Shown here: one piece after another, positions 6,723 through 14,135 of the stretch
How positions within the stretch are numbered: the stretch's first letter is position 1
Layout: every line of letters starts with the position of its first letter
Assembly (NCBI GenBank): GCA_002382325.1
Contig: DGAG01000010.1
Span: 262,729 to 276,863, forward strand
Origin: Epsilonproteobacteria bacterium UBA4036
GTDB taxonomy: Bacteria; Campylobacterota; Campylobacteria; Campylobacterales; Arcobacteraceae
Direction of reading: 5' to 3'
DNA length: 14,135 bases
Made by a program: the position numbers and the translations under genes
Notes under the pieces: model-generated
The model's input: the letters and a program-made list of their open reading frames with translations, nothing else
Database searches by the model: none
What the model was told of the DNA's origin: nothing

Positions 6723-7570
6723 TCTACTCTCCTTTGTGTTTGAAAAATCGATTCATAATTTTTAATATCCCATTTAATAAACGACCAGGGATTTAATATT
6801 TTACTGGCATATTTAACCTCATAGTGTAAATGGGGTGCCGTACTTGTACCACTGTTTCCACTCAAGCCTAAGATTTGCCCTTTTTTTATGACATCTCCCA
6901 CTTTAACTTTTGCCAAATCCAAATGGGCATATACCGTTTCAAAGCCATAATTGTGCATGACCATCACCACTTTTCCAAATCCACCACGATCGGCATTTTG
7001 AACATATTTAACCACTCCATCGGCCGTTGAAAAGACGGGAGTTCTCATTTTGGCTCTTAAATCAATGCCTCGATGAAATTTACGTTGTTTGCTGACAGGA
7101 TGAATTCTATATCCATAGGCATCGGTTATAATGGTCTCTTTTAACGGACTTCCACTGGGAATGATTTGCAACATAAATGCTTTAAGTTGCATGTCCATTT
7201 TTGCCAAGGTTGCTCGTTGGATGAGGGTTGTGGTGTCATCGCCTTTGACACCAATTAACTCTTCAATGTCATCGAGTTTTGAACTTAGCTCATCAATGTC
7301 TTTTATTTTATCTTTTATTTGCAAAGAATACAACGAATTTTGTGCTTTTAATTTGCTCTCTTTTTCCAAAAGCACTTTGATTTTCTCTTCTTTCTCTCTT
7401 TTGACTTCGTGAATGTCCTCTTTTAAAGCAGAAATAAACCAAAATGAACCACCTAAAATCAATAAAACAGCGGGAACTAAAAACTTAATACTCTTTTTAA
7501 TAAACTGATGAACATTGTATGATTTCGTACCATTAATATCCGATACGGTAATAATTAACCTATTTCTCAT
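6665..7570 (-). CDS. csd1: M23 (LytM) peptidoglycan endopeptidase, Csd1-like
   Basis: A periplasmic zinc endopeptidase expected to cleave peptidoglycan cross-links and so shape the cell. A short N-terminal cytoplasmic tail is followed by one membrane helix (about 29-49), a charged coiled coil (about 50-107), then the LytM domain (about 145-262). All four zinc-site elements are visible: HRGID (His166, Asp170), the AHL histidine His216, and HLH (His247, His249), so it should be active, like H. pylori Csd1. At 301 residues it is near Csd1 length. It overlaps the folC stop by 11 bases and the bactofilin start by 58 bases. Its upstream sequence has no clear ribosome site, which suggests coupling to folC translation. 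H. pylori has two such genes in this place (csd1, csd2); only one is here, and orthology to Csd1 rather than Csd2 is inferred from the intact site. Confidence 0.85.
   Translation of the reverse strand: MRNRLIITVSDINGTKSYNVHQFIKKSIKFLVPAVLLILGGSFWFISALKEDIHEVKREKEEKIKVLLEKESKLKAQNSLYSLQIKDKIKDIDELSSKLDDIEELIGVKGDDTTTLIQRATLAKMDMQLKAFMLQIIPSGSPLKETIITDAYGYRIHPVSKQRKFHRGIDLRAKMRTPVFSTADGVVKYVQNADRGGFGKVVMVMHNYGFETVYAHLDLAKVKVGDVIKKGQILGLSGNSGTSTAPHLHYEVKYASKILNPWSFIKWDIKNYESIFQTQRRVEWESLVAMINSHMNKLELR
6729..6735 (-). promoter_or_regulatory. Ribosome binding site that fixes the bactofilin start
   Basis: On the minus strand AAAGGAG stands six bases before ATG 6722, within the peptidase coding region. 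It is the strongest ribosome site in the shape-gene part of the block. It supports the long overlap rather than a later bactofilin start. Confidence 0.75.
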
Positions 7571-8696
7571 AACGCATCACTGTTTTCAAAAATTGTTCAA
7601 CCACCGTAAATGATCCAAATACTAAATACTCTTTGTGTGCTTCTATATGTGAAAATGTTTCTACGGCTAAATTTAGTTCGTTGCAAATGTCAAAAAGAAT
7701 CTCTTTTTGAACCACTCGTTTATCGTCAACATCAATAATAAGCACTTCGTTAATAATGGGCTTTAACAATGTCAACACGGTTTTATAATCTTTATCACTT
7801 AGACTGTTATAAACCAACGATACCGTTTTGTTTTGGTTTAAAAACTCGTTCAAAATCACTCTTGCAGCCAAAGGATTGTGCCCGACATCAATGGTAATAT
7901 TAGAGGCGATTTTTTGACATCGTCCAAAGAGTTGTACCTCTTTAAAGTACTCCAAATGAATGGGCAAGTTTAAATACTCTAACGCGCTTAAAACCAAGTT
8001 GAGATTTTCATGTAAATAAGATGGAAATTGAACCAAAAAGGAGGTGTCATAGGTTTTTGCTTTTTGATAATTAAACAATGATGCAACTTCATAGACCTCC
8101 TCATGGAGTTGTCGATTGACAATCATGGTATTATCGCACGATCTTAGTTTTGTGGTGGCTATGTCTTTAATCGTGTTTCCTAAAAATTGTTGATGGTCTA
8201 AATCAATGGCGGTAATTAAACTTAAATCATTGATGACCACATTGGTCGCATCAAACTCTCCTCCTAAGCCTGCTTCTAAAACCAAATAATCCATTTTTGA
8301 ACTTAAAAGCAAGGCAAGTAAAGTGGTGTATTCAAAATAGGTTAATTTTTCAACAACATATAAAGGCAATATCTCTTGCAATGTTTCATGGGCATTTTGT
8401 AAAGCCTCATCGGTGACATCTTTTCCATTAATCCAAATACGTTCATTGAATTTTAAAATATGAGGCGATGAGTAGTGTAAGGTTTCATGTCCCAAACAGT
8501 GTAAATGATGCGCTAAAAAACGCCCCGTACTGCCTTTACCGTTGGTACCTACAATATGAATAACATAAGGCAATCGCACATAAAGACGTAAAAACTCCCA
8601 TGCCACTTTGATGGTATTAAAATCGATTTTGTCATAATACAAAGTTTTTAATGCTAAAAACTCTGCTAATGACGTCTTACTGCTGTGGGTCTTCAT
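7560..8696 (-). CDS. folC: Folylpolyglutamate/dihydrofolate synthase
   Basis: FolC ligates glutamate to dihydropteroate and/or folates using ATP in the cytosol. Counting from ATG 8696 (378 residues), the Mur-ligase-type P-loop GTNGKGST is at 50-57, the folate-loop SSPHILKFNERI at 76-87, EAGLGGEFDATN at 141-152, DLDHQQFLG at 165-173, and in the C-terminal domain DVGHNP replaces the common DGAHNP. I chose ATG 8696 because it gives the usual short Campylobacterota N-terminus (SLAEFL...LYYDKID) and the smallest overlap (20 bases) with lptE. ATGs at 8702 and 8714 and a TTG at 8750 are also in frame. None has a good ribosome site, so translation is probably coupled to lptE. The protein is shorter than the roughly 420 residues of enterobacterial FolC, but all core motifs are present. 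Confidence 0.9.
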   Translation of the reverse strand: MKTHSSKTSLAEFLALKTLYYDKIDFNTIKVAWEFLRLYVRLPYVIHIVGTNGKGSTGRFLAHHLHCLGHETLHYSSPHILKFNERIWINGKDVTDEALQNAHETLQEILPLYVVEKLTYFEYTTLLALLLSSKMDYLVLEAGLGGEFDATNVVINDLSLITAIDLDHQQFLGNTIKDIATTKLRSCDNTMIVNRQLHEEVYEVASLFNYQKAKTYDTSFLVQFPSYLHENLNLVLSALEYLNLPIHLEYFKEVQLFGRCQKIASNITIDVGHNPLAARVILNEFLNQNKTVSLVYNSLSDKDYKTVLTLLKPIINEVLIIDVDDKRVVQKEILFDICNELNLAVETFSHIEAHKEYLVFGSFTVVEQFLKTVMRYEK

Positions 8697-9228
8697 ATTC
8701 ATTGGTTTCTTCATCGTTAATGGGTTCTTTTCTAAACGTTTCAATGGCAAGTTTTGAAATGACTTCCTCTAAGGCTTTACTTGAAGCATTTTTAATCGCT
8801 TCAAATCGTTTGGCTTCTGAAATTTCATTTTGTCCATCAACCGCAAAATCATACGTGCCACTGACAGTTACACTGCCTTTATCTTCATGTGAAGCATAAT
8901 CCACTTTGATATTAACCGTTGCTCGGTAGAGTTTTTCATACCCTTGGGCATCGTATTGTAATACTTGCATTCCCACTGAATTGAGTCGTAAAAAGAGTGT
9001 TGTATCGGCTTGATTTTTATTGTACACAAGCTTTGAGCCAAATCGTGATACTAAAATTTCACTCATGGCATCTTTGATGATAACAGAGTTTTTGGGGTCT
9101 TCAATGCTTATGTACATATCGACAAAAACATTGCCTTTGACTTTATCTTTGGCATAATGAGAAGCGGGTTTATATCCGCATCCCACTAAAAACAAAAAAA
9201 GAAGCGATACGAAAACTTTTTTGACCAT
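8677..9228 (-). CDS. lptE: LPS-assembly lipoprotein LptE
   Basis: LptE is the outer-membrane lipoprotein that plugs LptD and helps insert lipopolysaccharide. This 183-residue protein has a signal peptide with lipobox LVGC (14-17), giving a lipidated Cys17 and a mature start CGYKP that is typical of Campylobacterota LptE-like proteins. The rest, with alternating strands at about 33-40, 70-90 and 103-130 and a C-terminal helix (about 138-168), fits the small alpha/beta LptE fold. An acidic tail follows. Its AAGGGA ribosome site (plus-strand 9235-9240) overlaps the leuS stop, only 3 bases upstream of the gene. The same gene, HP1546, sits between leuS and folC in H. pylori. Sequence conservation in LptE is low, so the name rests on lipobox, size and position together. 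Confidence 0.82.
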   Translation of the reverse strand: MVKKVFVSLLFLFLVGCGYKPASHYAKDKVKGNVFVDMYISIEDPKNSVIIKDAMSEILVSRFGSKLVYNKNQADTTLFLRLNSVGMQVLQYDAQGYEKLYRATVNIKVDYASHEDKGSVTVSGTYDFAVDGQNEISEAKRFEAIKNASSKALEEVISKLAIETFRKEPINDEETNEYEDPQQ

Positions 9229-9231
9229 TAT

Positions 9232-11697
9232 TTATCCCTTAACAACAATATTAACTAATTTATTGGGAACTAAAATCTCTTTGATAATTGCTTTACCCTC
9301 AATATATTTTTGTGCCTGTTCTTTGGCGATAGCTAAAATCTCTTCTTGGCTTAAATCTTTTGCAACTTCTACTTCACCTCGTTTTTTTCCATTCACTGTG
9401 ATTGCTAAGATCACCGTGTCTTGAACAAAGACCTCTTCTTTGAGACTCAAAGGTTTATCAAAATTGATTTTATTGAATAGGTTTTCACTGATTTCCCAAC
9501 ATAAGTGAGGGATAATTGGCTCTAAAATATTCGTTAAAATATAATACCCCTCTGCCCAAATCAAAGGATTATTTTGAGTTTGTAGCGCATTTAAAGCTTC
9601 CATAGAAGAAGCAATCAGGGTATTAAACGTATAGGTTTTACTGAACACTTCATTTGATTTCTTTAACGCTTCATAGATTTTTCTTCGAGCTTCTTTCTCT
9701 TGTGGGGTTAAACTGCTGTGGTCAATATTTTCAATTTCACTAATTAAGTTAAAGCCAACGTGTTCTGATTTTTGAGCAAATTTTTTAATAAATCGAAACG
9801 CTCCTTCTACGGCACTGTCATTCCACTCTAACTCTTTTGTAGGTGGCGCAGCAAACATCATAAACAATCGTGCGGTATCCGCACCGTATTGTTCAATGAT
9901 TTTATCAGGGTCAACCACATTGCCTTTTGATTTTGACATTTTAGCCCCATCTTTTAACACCATGCCTTGTGTTAAAAGTCGTTTAAATGGTTCTTTGGAG
10001 TTGGTGTATCCTAACGTATTTAGCACTTTGGTAAAAAATCGTGCATACAACAGATGTAAAATGGCATGTTCAATCCCACCAATATATTGGTCCACATCCA
10101 TCCAATAGTTACTGTCATCTTTAGAAATAGCCTCTTTTTTCCACGATTTTGGGTTGGTTGCATACCGCAAAAAGTACCAGCTTGATTGAACAAACGTATC
10201 TAAGGTATCGGTTTCTCTTATCGCTTTTTGACCGCACACTGGACACGCACAATGTTTCCATGTGGGGTGATTTTCTAACGGATTTCCCTCACCTGTTATT
10301 TCAACATCATCAGGCAGTGCAATGGGTAAGTTCTCAATCTTTTCAGGTACCAAACCACAACTTGGACAATGCACAAAAGGAATCGGCGCTCCCCAATATC
10401 GTTGTCTTGAAACTCCCCAATCTCTGAGCTTATAATTGATTTGTTTTTTTCCAAATGAATTTTTTTCAAAGTGATAGATAATCGCTTTTTTGGCTTCTTG
10501 ACTTTTTAATCCTGTAAAACTTTCACTGTTAATTAAAATCCCAGGGGCTGTTAATGCCTCTTTTAAACTGAATTGTTCCTCATTTTCACTGACAATAACT
10601 TGTTTAATGGGTAAATCATACTCTCGTGCAAATTCAAAATCTCTTTGGTCATGCGCAGGCACACACATCACTGCACCACCACCATATGAATTTAACACAA
10701 AATTTGCCACCCATACAGGAATTTTTTCATTGGTTAAAGGGTGAACCACATCTAACTCTAAGCTTACTCCCTCTTTGGGCATCATTGAACGATCTCGTTC
10801 AGAGTGCTTTTGCATATTTTTAATGATTTCTATTTTTTTTGGACTTAACAACTCATTTTCAAGCATATACTGTACAATAGGATGTTCAGGCGCAATCGCA
10901 GAGTACGTTACACCATAAATGGTATCCGGTCGTGTTGTAAACACTTTGTAGTAGTTGAAGTTTTTATCCAACTTATACCGTGATTCCAAATCCAAATTGA
11001 ACGTAAACTCCAATCCTTCACTTCGTCCAATCCAGTTTTCTTGCATGGTCAATACTTGACTTGGCCATTGGTTTTCAAGCAGTTTTAAATCGTCTAATAA
11101 CTCTTGAGCGTATTGAGTAATACCAATATAATACCCCGGCATCTCTTTTTGTTCCACTTCATTATCACAACGCCAACATTTACCCTCTTCAACTTGTTCA
11201 TTGGCTAACACCGTATGACAATCTTCGCACCAGTTGACTGTCGTTGATTTTCGGTACAACAACTTCTCTTCATACATTTTGATGATAAACTCTTGTTCCC
11301 ATTTGGTGTAGAGCTCATCACTGGTTGCAAACTCTCGTGTTTTTGAAAAAGACAAACCTAAGGCATTAAGCTCTTTTCTCATATAATCGATATTTTCATA
11401 CGTCCATTTTTTAGGGTGAAGTTTATGCTTAATTGCAGCATTTTCTGCTGGCATACCAAAGCTGTCCCAACCAATGGGGTGTAAAACATTGTAATCGGCT
11501 TTTCTAAAATATCGAGCAAACGCATCACCCAAACAATAGTTTCTAACGTGTCCCATATGGATACGACCGCTTGGGTAAGGGAACATACTTAAAATATATT
11601 TTTTCTCTTTGTTGTGTTCATCACTTGGTTCAAAACTGTTATTCGCATCCCAATAGGTTTGCCACTTATACTCTATCTCTTTTGGATTATATTGCAT
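9232..11697 (-). CDS. leuS: Leucyl-tRNA synthetase
   Basis: A class I aminoacyl-tRNA synthetase charging tRNA-Leu, 821 residues and full length. The class signatures are HMGH (47-50) and KMSKS (586-590). A zinc-binding knuckle has CEDC (157-160) with CWRC (174-177); a second pair is CPSC (444-447) and CPVC (485-488). The CP1 editing domain carries TTRPDT (254-259) and the VPAHDQRDFEFA block (346-357), so post-transfer editing should work. The anticodon-binding and C-terminal domains follow from about 620. Its ATG shares one base with the stop of the preceding DUF6394 gene (TAATG), and AAGGA lies 9 bases before the start. It is the largest housekeeping gene of the block and a reliable taxonomic marker. 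Confidence 0.98.
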   Translation of the reverse strand: MQYNPKEIEYKWQTYWDANNSFEPSDEHNKEKKYILSMFPYPSGRIHMGHVRNYCLGDAFARYFRKADYNVLHPIGWDSFGMPAENAAIKHKLHPKKWTYENIDYMRKELNALGLSFSKTREFATSDELYTKWEQEFIIKMYEEKLLYRKSTTVNWCEDCHTVLANEQVEEGKCWRCDNEVEQKEMPGYYIGITQYAQELLDDLKLLENQWPSQVLTMQENWIGRSEGLEFTFNLDLESRYKLDKNFNYYKVFTTRPDTIYGVTYSAIAPEHPIVQYMLENELLSPKKIEIIKNMQKHSERDRSMMPKEGVSLELDVVHPLTNEKIPVWVANFVLNSYGGGAVMCVPAHDQRDFEFAREYDLPIKQVIVSENEEQFSLKEALTAPGILINSESFTGLKSQEAKKAIIYHFEKNSFGKKQINYKLRDWGVSRQRYWGAPIPFVHCPSCGLVPEKIENLPIALPDDVEITGEGNPLENHPTWKHCACPVCGQKAIRETDTLDTFVQSSWYFLRYATNPKSWKKEAISKDDSNYWMDVDQYIGGIEHAILHLLYARFFTKVLNTLGYTNSKEPFKRLLTQGMVLKDGAKMSKSKGNVVDPDKIIEQYGADTARLFMMFAAPPTKELEWNDSAVEGAFRFIKKFAQKSEHVGFNLISEIENIDHSSLTPQEKEARRKIYEALKKSNEVFSKTYTFNTLIASSMEALNALQTQNNPLIWAEGYYILTNILEPIIPHLCWEISENLFNKINFDKPLSLKEEVFVQDTVILAITVNGKKRGEVEVAKDLSQEEILAIAKEQAQKYIEGKAIIKEILVPNKLVNIVVKG

Positions 11698-12041
11698 TAA
11701 AAATTGTCCTTCTCTTGACTTTTTGCACTCTCTATTAATGCTAACGCAATTGAAAATACATTTGCTACAACTGCACCAATAGCTAAAGCAATAGCCATTC
11801 TAATATTATCAGTAAAGGTTAAAACCATGAATGCAGGGATTAAGTGCAAGTCTGCAACCAATGAGCTTGCCAACAGTTCAGCCGATAAAAGATTTTTAAC
11901 CCCAATTTTCAAAATGGTAGAAATGACGTTTACACCCGCCGCAATAAAGAGTGCTACCGCATTTGGTTCATACAAAAATCCAGCCGTTGTGGTTAAACTC
12001 ATGAGTGAAAAGAATATATAGGTTACCTTACCCCAATCCAT
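11697..12041 (-). CDS. DUF6394 family small membrane protein
   Basis: A 114-residue very hydrophobic protein that I recognise as the DUF6394 family found next to leuS in Arcobacter-like genomes; the family has no known function. Four membrane segments are visible at about 4-22, 26-44, 62-77 and 80-104. A conserved-looking loop with LLSAELLASSLVADLHLIP (51-69) lies between the second and third, and a short charged C-terminus follows. ATG 12041 has AAGGA (plus-strand TCCTT, 12047-12051) five bases upstream. It is the first gene of the block, and its stop overlaps the leuS start by one base, so leuS translation may depend on it. The domain name is from memory; the membrane topology is seen in the sequence. 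Confidence 0.75.
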   Translation of the reverse strand: MDWGKVTYIFFSLMSLTTTAGFLYEPNAVALFIAAGVNVISTILKIGVKNLLSAELLASSLVADLHLIPAFMVLTFTDNIRMAIALAIGAVVANVFSIALALIESAKSQEKDNF

Positions 12042-12071
12042 GTTTGTCCTTTTTGTTTTATTAAAGGCTAT

Positions 12072-12077
12072 ATTTTA
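12072..12077 (-). promoter_or_regulatory. Candidate -10 for the eight-gene block
   Basis: TAAAAT on the minus strand would place the transcript start about 24 bases before the DUF6394 ATG, leaving room for its ribosome site. No -35 is recognisable, as is usual for Campylobacterota sigma-70 promoters. In such AT-rich sequence this is only a candidate. Confidence 0.35.
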
Positions 12078-12118
12078 TCTAAACCTTGGTAAGAAAACGC
12101 TTTTACTTAAATAAAAAA

Positions 12119-12613
12119 TTATGAAGCAGGAGGTGTTGAATTTTTATTTTTCAATGTCCGTATTAATTGATAGATTAAATACGTAATAATCAGTTTAAAA
12201 ATCAGTTCTATGATAAAAATATAACTAAAAGAGGCTTGTAAATAGTGTACGGGAAAAAGATTGTGTAAAAGCAAATTTAATGTCAAATCATTTGTAATGA
12301 TAAAATACATACCCGTAATGGCAATCAAACACAGCCATAAAAGATTGGTTAGATTCCAAAAAATAAAGTTGTACACACATGCCCATAAGAAGACGGTAAA
12401 GTAAAGACCAATAAAAAACTCTTTGGCGATACTGTCTTGTATTTTAATAATAAATGCCGTACTGTTTCCAACAAACATATATTCAAATAGGGTTGCAAAA
12501 ATCTCAAAAACAATAATCCAAAAAATCACCAGTTGCCAATTTTGAGAGTGATTTGAAGTAATTTTATCAAACCGATGTTTTAGTTGTTCAAATTTGCTCA
12601 TTGATGTACTCAT
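12119..12613 (-). CDS. Four-helix membrane protein of unknown function
   Basis: I do not recognise a named domain in this 164-residue protein. A basic, soluble N-terminus (MSTSMSKFEQLKHRFDKI) is followed by hydrophobic segments at about 27-47, 66-86, 88-108 and 127-150, rich in Phe, Trp and Tyr, and by a polar C-terminus ending in PPAS. The positive-inside rule puts the N-terminus, and after four helices also the KNK-containing tail, in the cytoplasm. An extended -10 promoter lies so close to ATG 12613 that the message would be nearly leaderless. An in-frame ATG at 12601 (residue 5) is therefore an alternative start. It stands alone between two intergenic gaps. A small ion-channel-like or integral scaffold protein is possible, but nothing in the sequence decides. 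Confidence 0.7.
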   Translation of the reverse strand: MSTSMSKFEQLKHRFDKITSNHSQNWQLVIFWIIVFEIFATLFEYMFVGNSTAFIIKIQDSIAKEFFIGLYFTVFLWACVYNFIFWNLTNLLWLCLIAITGMYFIITNDLTLNLLLHNLFPVHYLQASFSYIFIIELIFKLIITYLIYQLIRTLKNKNSTPPAS

Positions 12614-12622
12614 TTTAGTTTC

Positions 12623-12631
12623 ATTATATCA
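12623..12631 (-). promoter_or_regulatory. Extended -10 promoter of the four-helix membrane protein gene
   Basis: The minus strand reads TGATATAAT, a perfect TGnTATAAT extended -10. Its last base lies 9 bases before ATG 12613, so the expected transcript start falls about 2-3 bases before that ATG. No -35 match is seen at 17 bases. Confidence 0.6.
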
Positions 12632-12683
12632 AAGAATTATAACTAAAAATAATTAAGTTTTATAAAAATAATTTTATGAGTTG

Positions 12684-12714
12684 GAAAATATGATGTCATA
12701 AACATCATATTTTC
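12684..12714 (-). terminator. 12-bp perfect hairpin after nhaD
   Basis: GAAAATATGATG (12684-12695) and CATCATATTTTC (12703-12714) form a perfect 12-bp stem with a 7-base loop, starting 8 bases after the nhaD stop. On the transcribed strand the 3' arm ends in ATTTTC, followed by CAACTC, so the T run is inside the stem. It probably ends nhaD transcription. It could instead be an RNA-stabilising hairpin or a protein-binding dyad, since it also lies upstream of the next gene. Confidence 0.6.
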
Positions 12715-12722
12715 ATTGTTCA

Positions 12723-14102
12723 TTAGTGCATTACTCCCAGTATTTCATATTGAAAATACCAAATACCCACAGAGATAACATAACCAATTAAGACAGTCCA
12801 CGCATATTTCATATGATTTGAAAAAGTATACACTCCTGGCATTTTACCCATAACTCCCACACCTGCTGCACTTCCAAAACTGATTAAACTTCCACCAATT
12901 CCAGCTGTTAACGTCACAAGCATCCACTGATCTAAGCCCATGTTGGGATTGGCTTTTAACACCGCACTCATAACAGGAACATTATCCACAAATGCCGATA
13001 AAAATCCAACGGCAATATTTGACCACGTTGCGCCCAAGACATTGGGGTCATACACCACAACGGCTAACGATAACCACCCAATAAAATATAACGCTCCCAC
13101 TGCGGCTAAAATACCAAAGAAAAATAACAAGGTATTGTTTTCAATTTTTGCAATGGATTCAAAAATATTTAAATGCGCATTGAATTTACGTTTAATTCTA
13201 ATGGAATACAATTTAAGTAAAGATAACCCAAATAACATTCCCCACATTGCAGGAAAATGAAACACTTGATGTGAAATTACGGCTAATGCAATCGTCAGTA
13301 CCCCAAAACCAATGACTATATTAGCCCCTGGCATTAGCTCTGGTTTTTTTTCATTTGAAATATCAAAAGAGGGTTTTTCAGGGGGAACACAATAAGAAAG
13401 CAAAAAAGCAGTCACCAAATATCCTATAAAAGAAGCGGGGAAAAGGTATAAAAAGTCTGTAAAAATCCCTTTTCCTGCTGTCCAAACCATCAGTGTCGTA
13501 ATATCACCAAAGGGAGACCAAGCACCTCCTGCGTTAGCTGCAACGACAATATTAATCGCCCCTGGTACTAAAAACTTTACGTTGCTTTTATCAATCGTGA
13601 TAAGTACGGTAGATAAAATCAATGCTGTGGTTAAATTATCCGCAATGGGAGAAATAAAAAACGCTAAAAATCCTGTAATCCAATAGAGCTTTTTGTAGGT
13701 ATAGCCTTTTGAAACCAAATTGTATTTGAGTCGTTCAAATACTCCCATATGAATGAGTGTTTCAATGTATGTCATGGCAACAAATAAGAAGAAAAAAATT
13801 CCAGCAATTTCTAAAATCAAATGATTAATACCCGTATGCAAAAGATTTAAGTCAATGTCATTTAAAACATAATATAAACCAATCAACATAAACATAAATG
13901 TTCCAATAAACAAAGCCGGTTTGGCTTTATCAACATGATATTTATCTTCAGTGGCAATAAAATAATACCCCACAACAAATATAATAATGGCTAATACTCC
14001 TACCCAAGTCAGTGTGATATCAGGGAAAGCTTCAACCACTTCTCCTACACTTGCAAATGTTGCTGATACAAAAAGTAAAAGCATTGAAATAAGTTTTATC
14101 AT
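12723..14102 (-). CDS. nhaD: Na+/H+ antiporter NhaD
   Basis: NhaD, an inner-membrane antiporter of the ion-transporter superfamily, exports Na+ (or Li+) for protons, mainly at alkaline pH and high salt. This 459-residue protein starts with a cleavable-looking signal-like helix (1-18), then about a dozen membrane segments. Family motifs are clear: SPIADNLTTA (151-160), NAGGAWSPFGD (190-200), the second-repeat counterpart SAFVDNVPVMSA (369-380) and SLISFGSAAGVGVMG (405-419). Asp155, Asp200 and Asp373 are candidate ion-binding acids. The two DN-containing segments reflect the inverted-repeat fold. AAGGA (plus-strand TCCTT, 14109-14113) lies six bases before ATG 14102. Only 33 bases upstream are in the window, so its promoter is not visible. 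A hairpin follows the stop. It suggests a marine or saline habitat. Confidence 0.93.
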   Translation of the reverse strand: MIKLISMLLLFVSATFASVGEVVEAFPDITLTWVGVLAIIIFVVGYYFIATEDKYHVDKAKPALFIGTFMFMLIGLYYVLNDIDLNLLHTGINHLILEIAGIFFFLFVAMTYIETLIHMGVFERLKYNLVSKGYTYKKLYWITGFLAFFISPIADNLTTALILSTVLITIDKSNVKFLVPGAINIVVAANAGGAWSPFGDITTLMVWTAGKGIFTDFLYLFPASFIGYLVTAFLLSYCVPPEKPSFDISNEKKPELMPGANIVIGFGVLTIALAVISHQVFHFPAMWGMLFGLSLLKLYSIRIKRKFNAHLNIFESIAKIENNTLLFFFGILAAVGALYFIGWLSLAVVVYDPNVLGATWSNIAVGFLSAFVDNVPVMSAVLKANPNMGLDQWMLVTLTAGIGGSLISFGSAAGVGVMGKMPGVYTFSNHMKYAWTVLIGYVISVGIWYFQYEILGVMH

Positions 14103-14135
14103 TTTGTATCCTTTTTAAAAAATTGATAAAAGTAC

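Noticed and set aside
12090..12109. Hairpin TAAGAAAA-CGC-TTTTACTTA as terminator of the membrane protein gene
   Set aside because: The stem has a bulge and a 3-base loop, is almost all A/T, and has no T run after it on the relevant strand.

Overview
The window is AT-rich and gene-dense and reads as chromosome from a free-living, probably marine, member of the Campylobacterota. Arcobacteraceae is my best guess from the feel of LeuS and the small membrane proteins, but I cannot prove the genus. The strongest clue is the run leuS, lptE, folC, M23 peptidase, bactofilin. It matches the Helicobacter pylori block leuS, HP1546, folC, csd2/csd1, ccmA. No tRNA, rRNA, CRISPR array, insertion sequence or prophage gene is visible, and no stretch over 300 bases lacks a gene.

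Layout from left to right. A DUF445 membrane protein (minus strand) stands divergent from a plus-strand gene for an OlsF-type bifunctional aminolipid (ornithine lipid) synthase. Their 108-base shared upstream region holds a small dyad. The synthase gene converges on a minus-strand block through a short A/T hairpin. That block is transcribed from about 12.05 kb down to 2.58 kb and has eight closely packed genes: DUF6394 protein, leuS, lptE, folC, Csd1-like M23 peptidase, CcmA-like bactofilin, a primase-helicase protein, and a KefB/KefC-type cation:proton antiporter. Gaps are 6 bases or fewer, or the genes overlap. Right of it are a small four-helix membrane protein of unknown function with a strong extended -10 promoter, a 12-bp perfect hairpin, and nhaD, an Na+/H+ antiporter.

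Functionally, the block joins translation (LeuRS), outer-membrane LPS assembly (LptE), folate polyglutamylation (FolC) and cell shape (peptidoglycan endopeptidase plus bactofilin scaffold). Two cation/proton antiporters and an aminolipid synthase add membrane and ion homeostasis.

The most unusual gene is the 703-residue protein after the bactofilin gene. Its whole architecture (N-terminal coiled coil, archaeo-eukaryotic-type primase domain, linker, SF2 helicase) matches the primase-helicase of TOTE conflict systems. The helicase motifs are intact, but the primase active-site acidic residues and the Cys-rich segment appear to be gone. It looks like a conflict-system enzyme kept as a helicase inside a housekeeping/cell-shape operon, where H. 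pylori has mfd.
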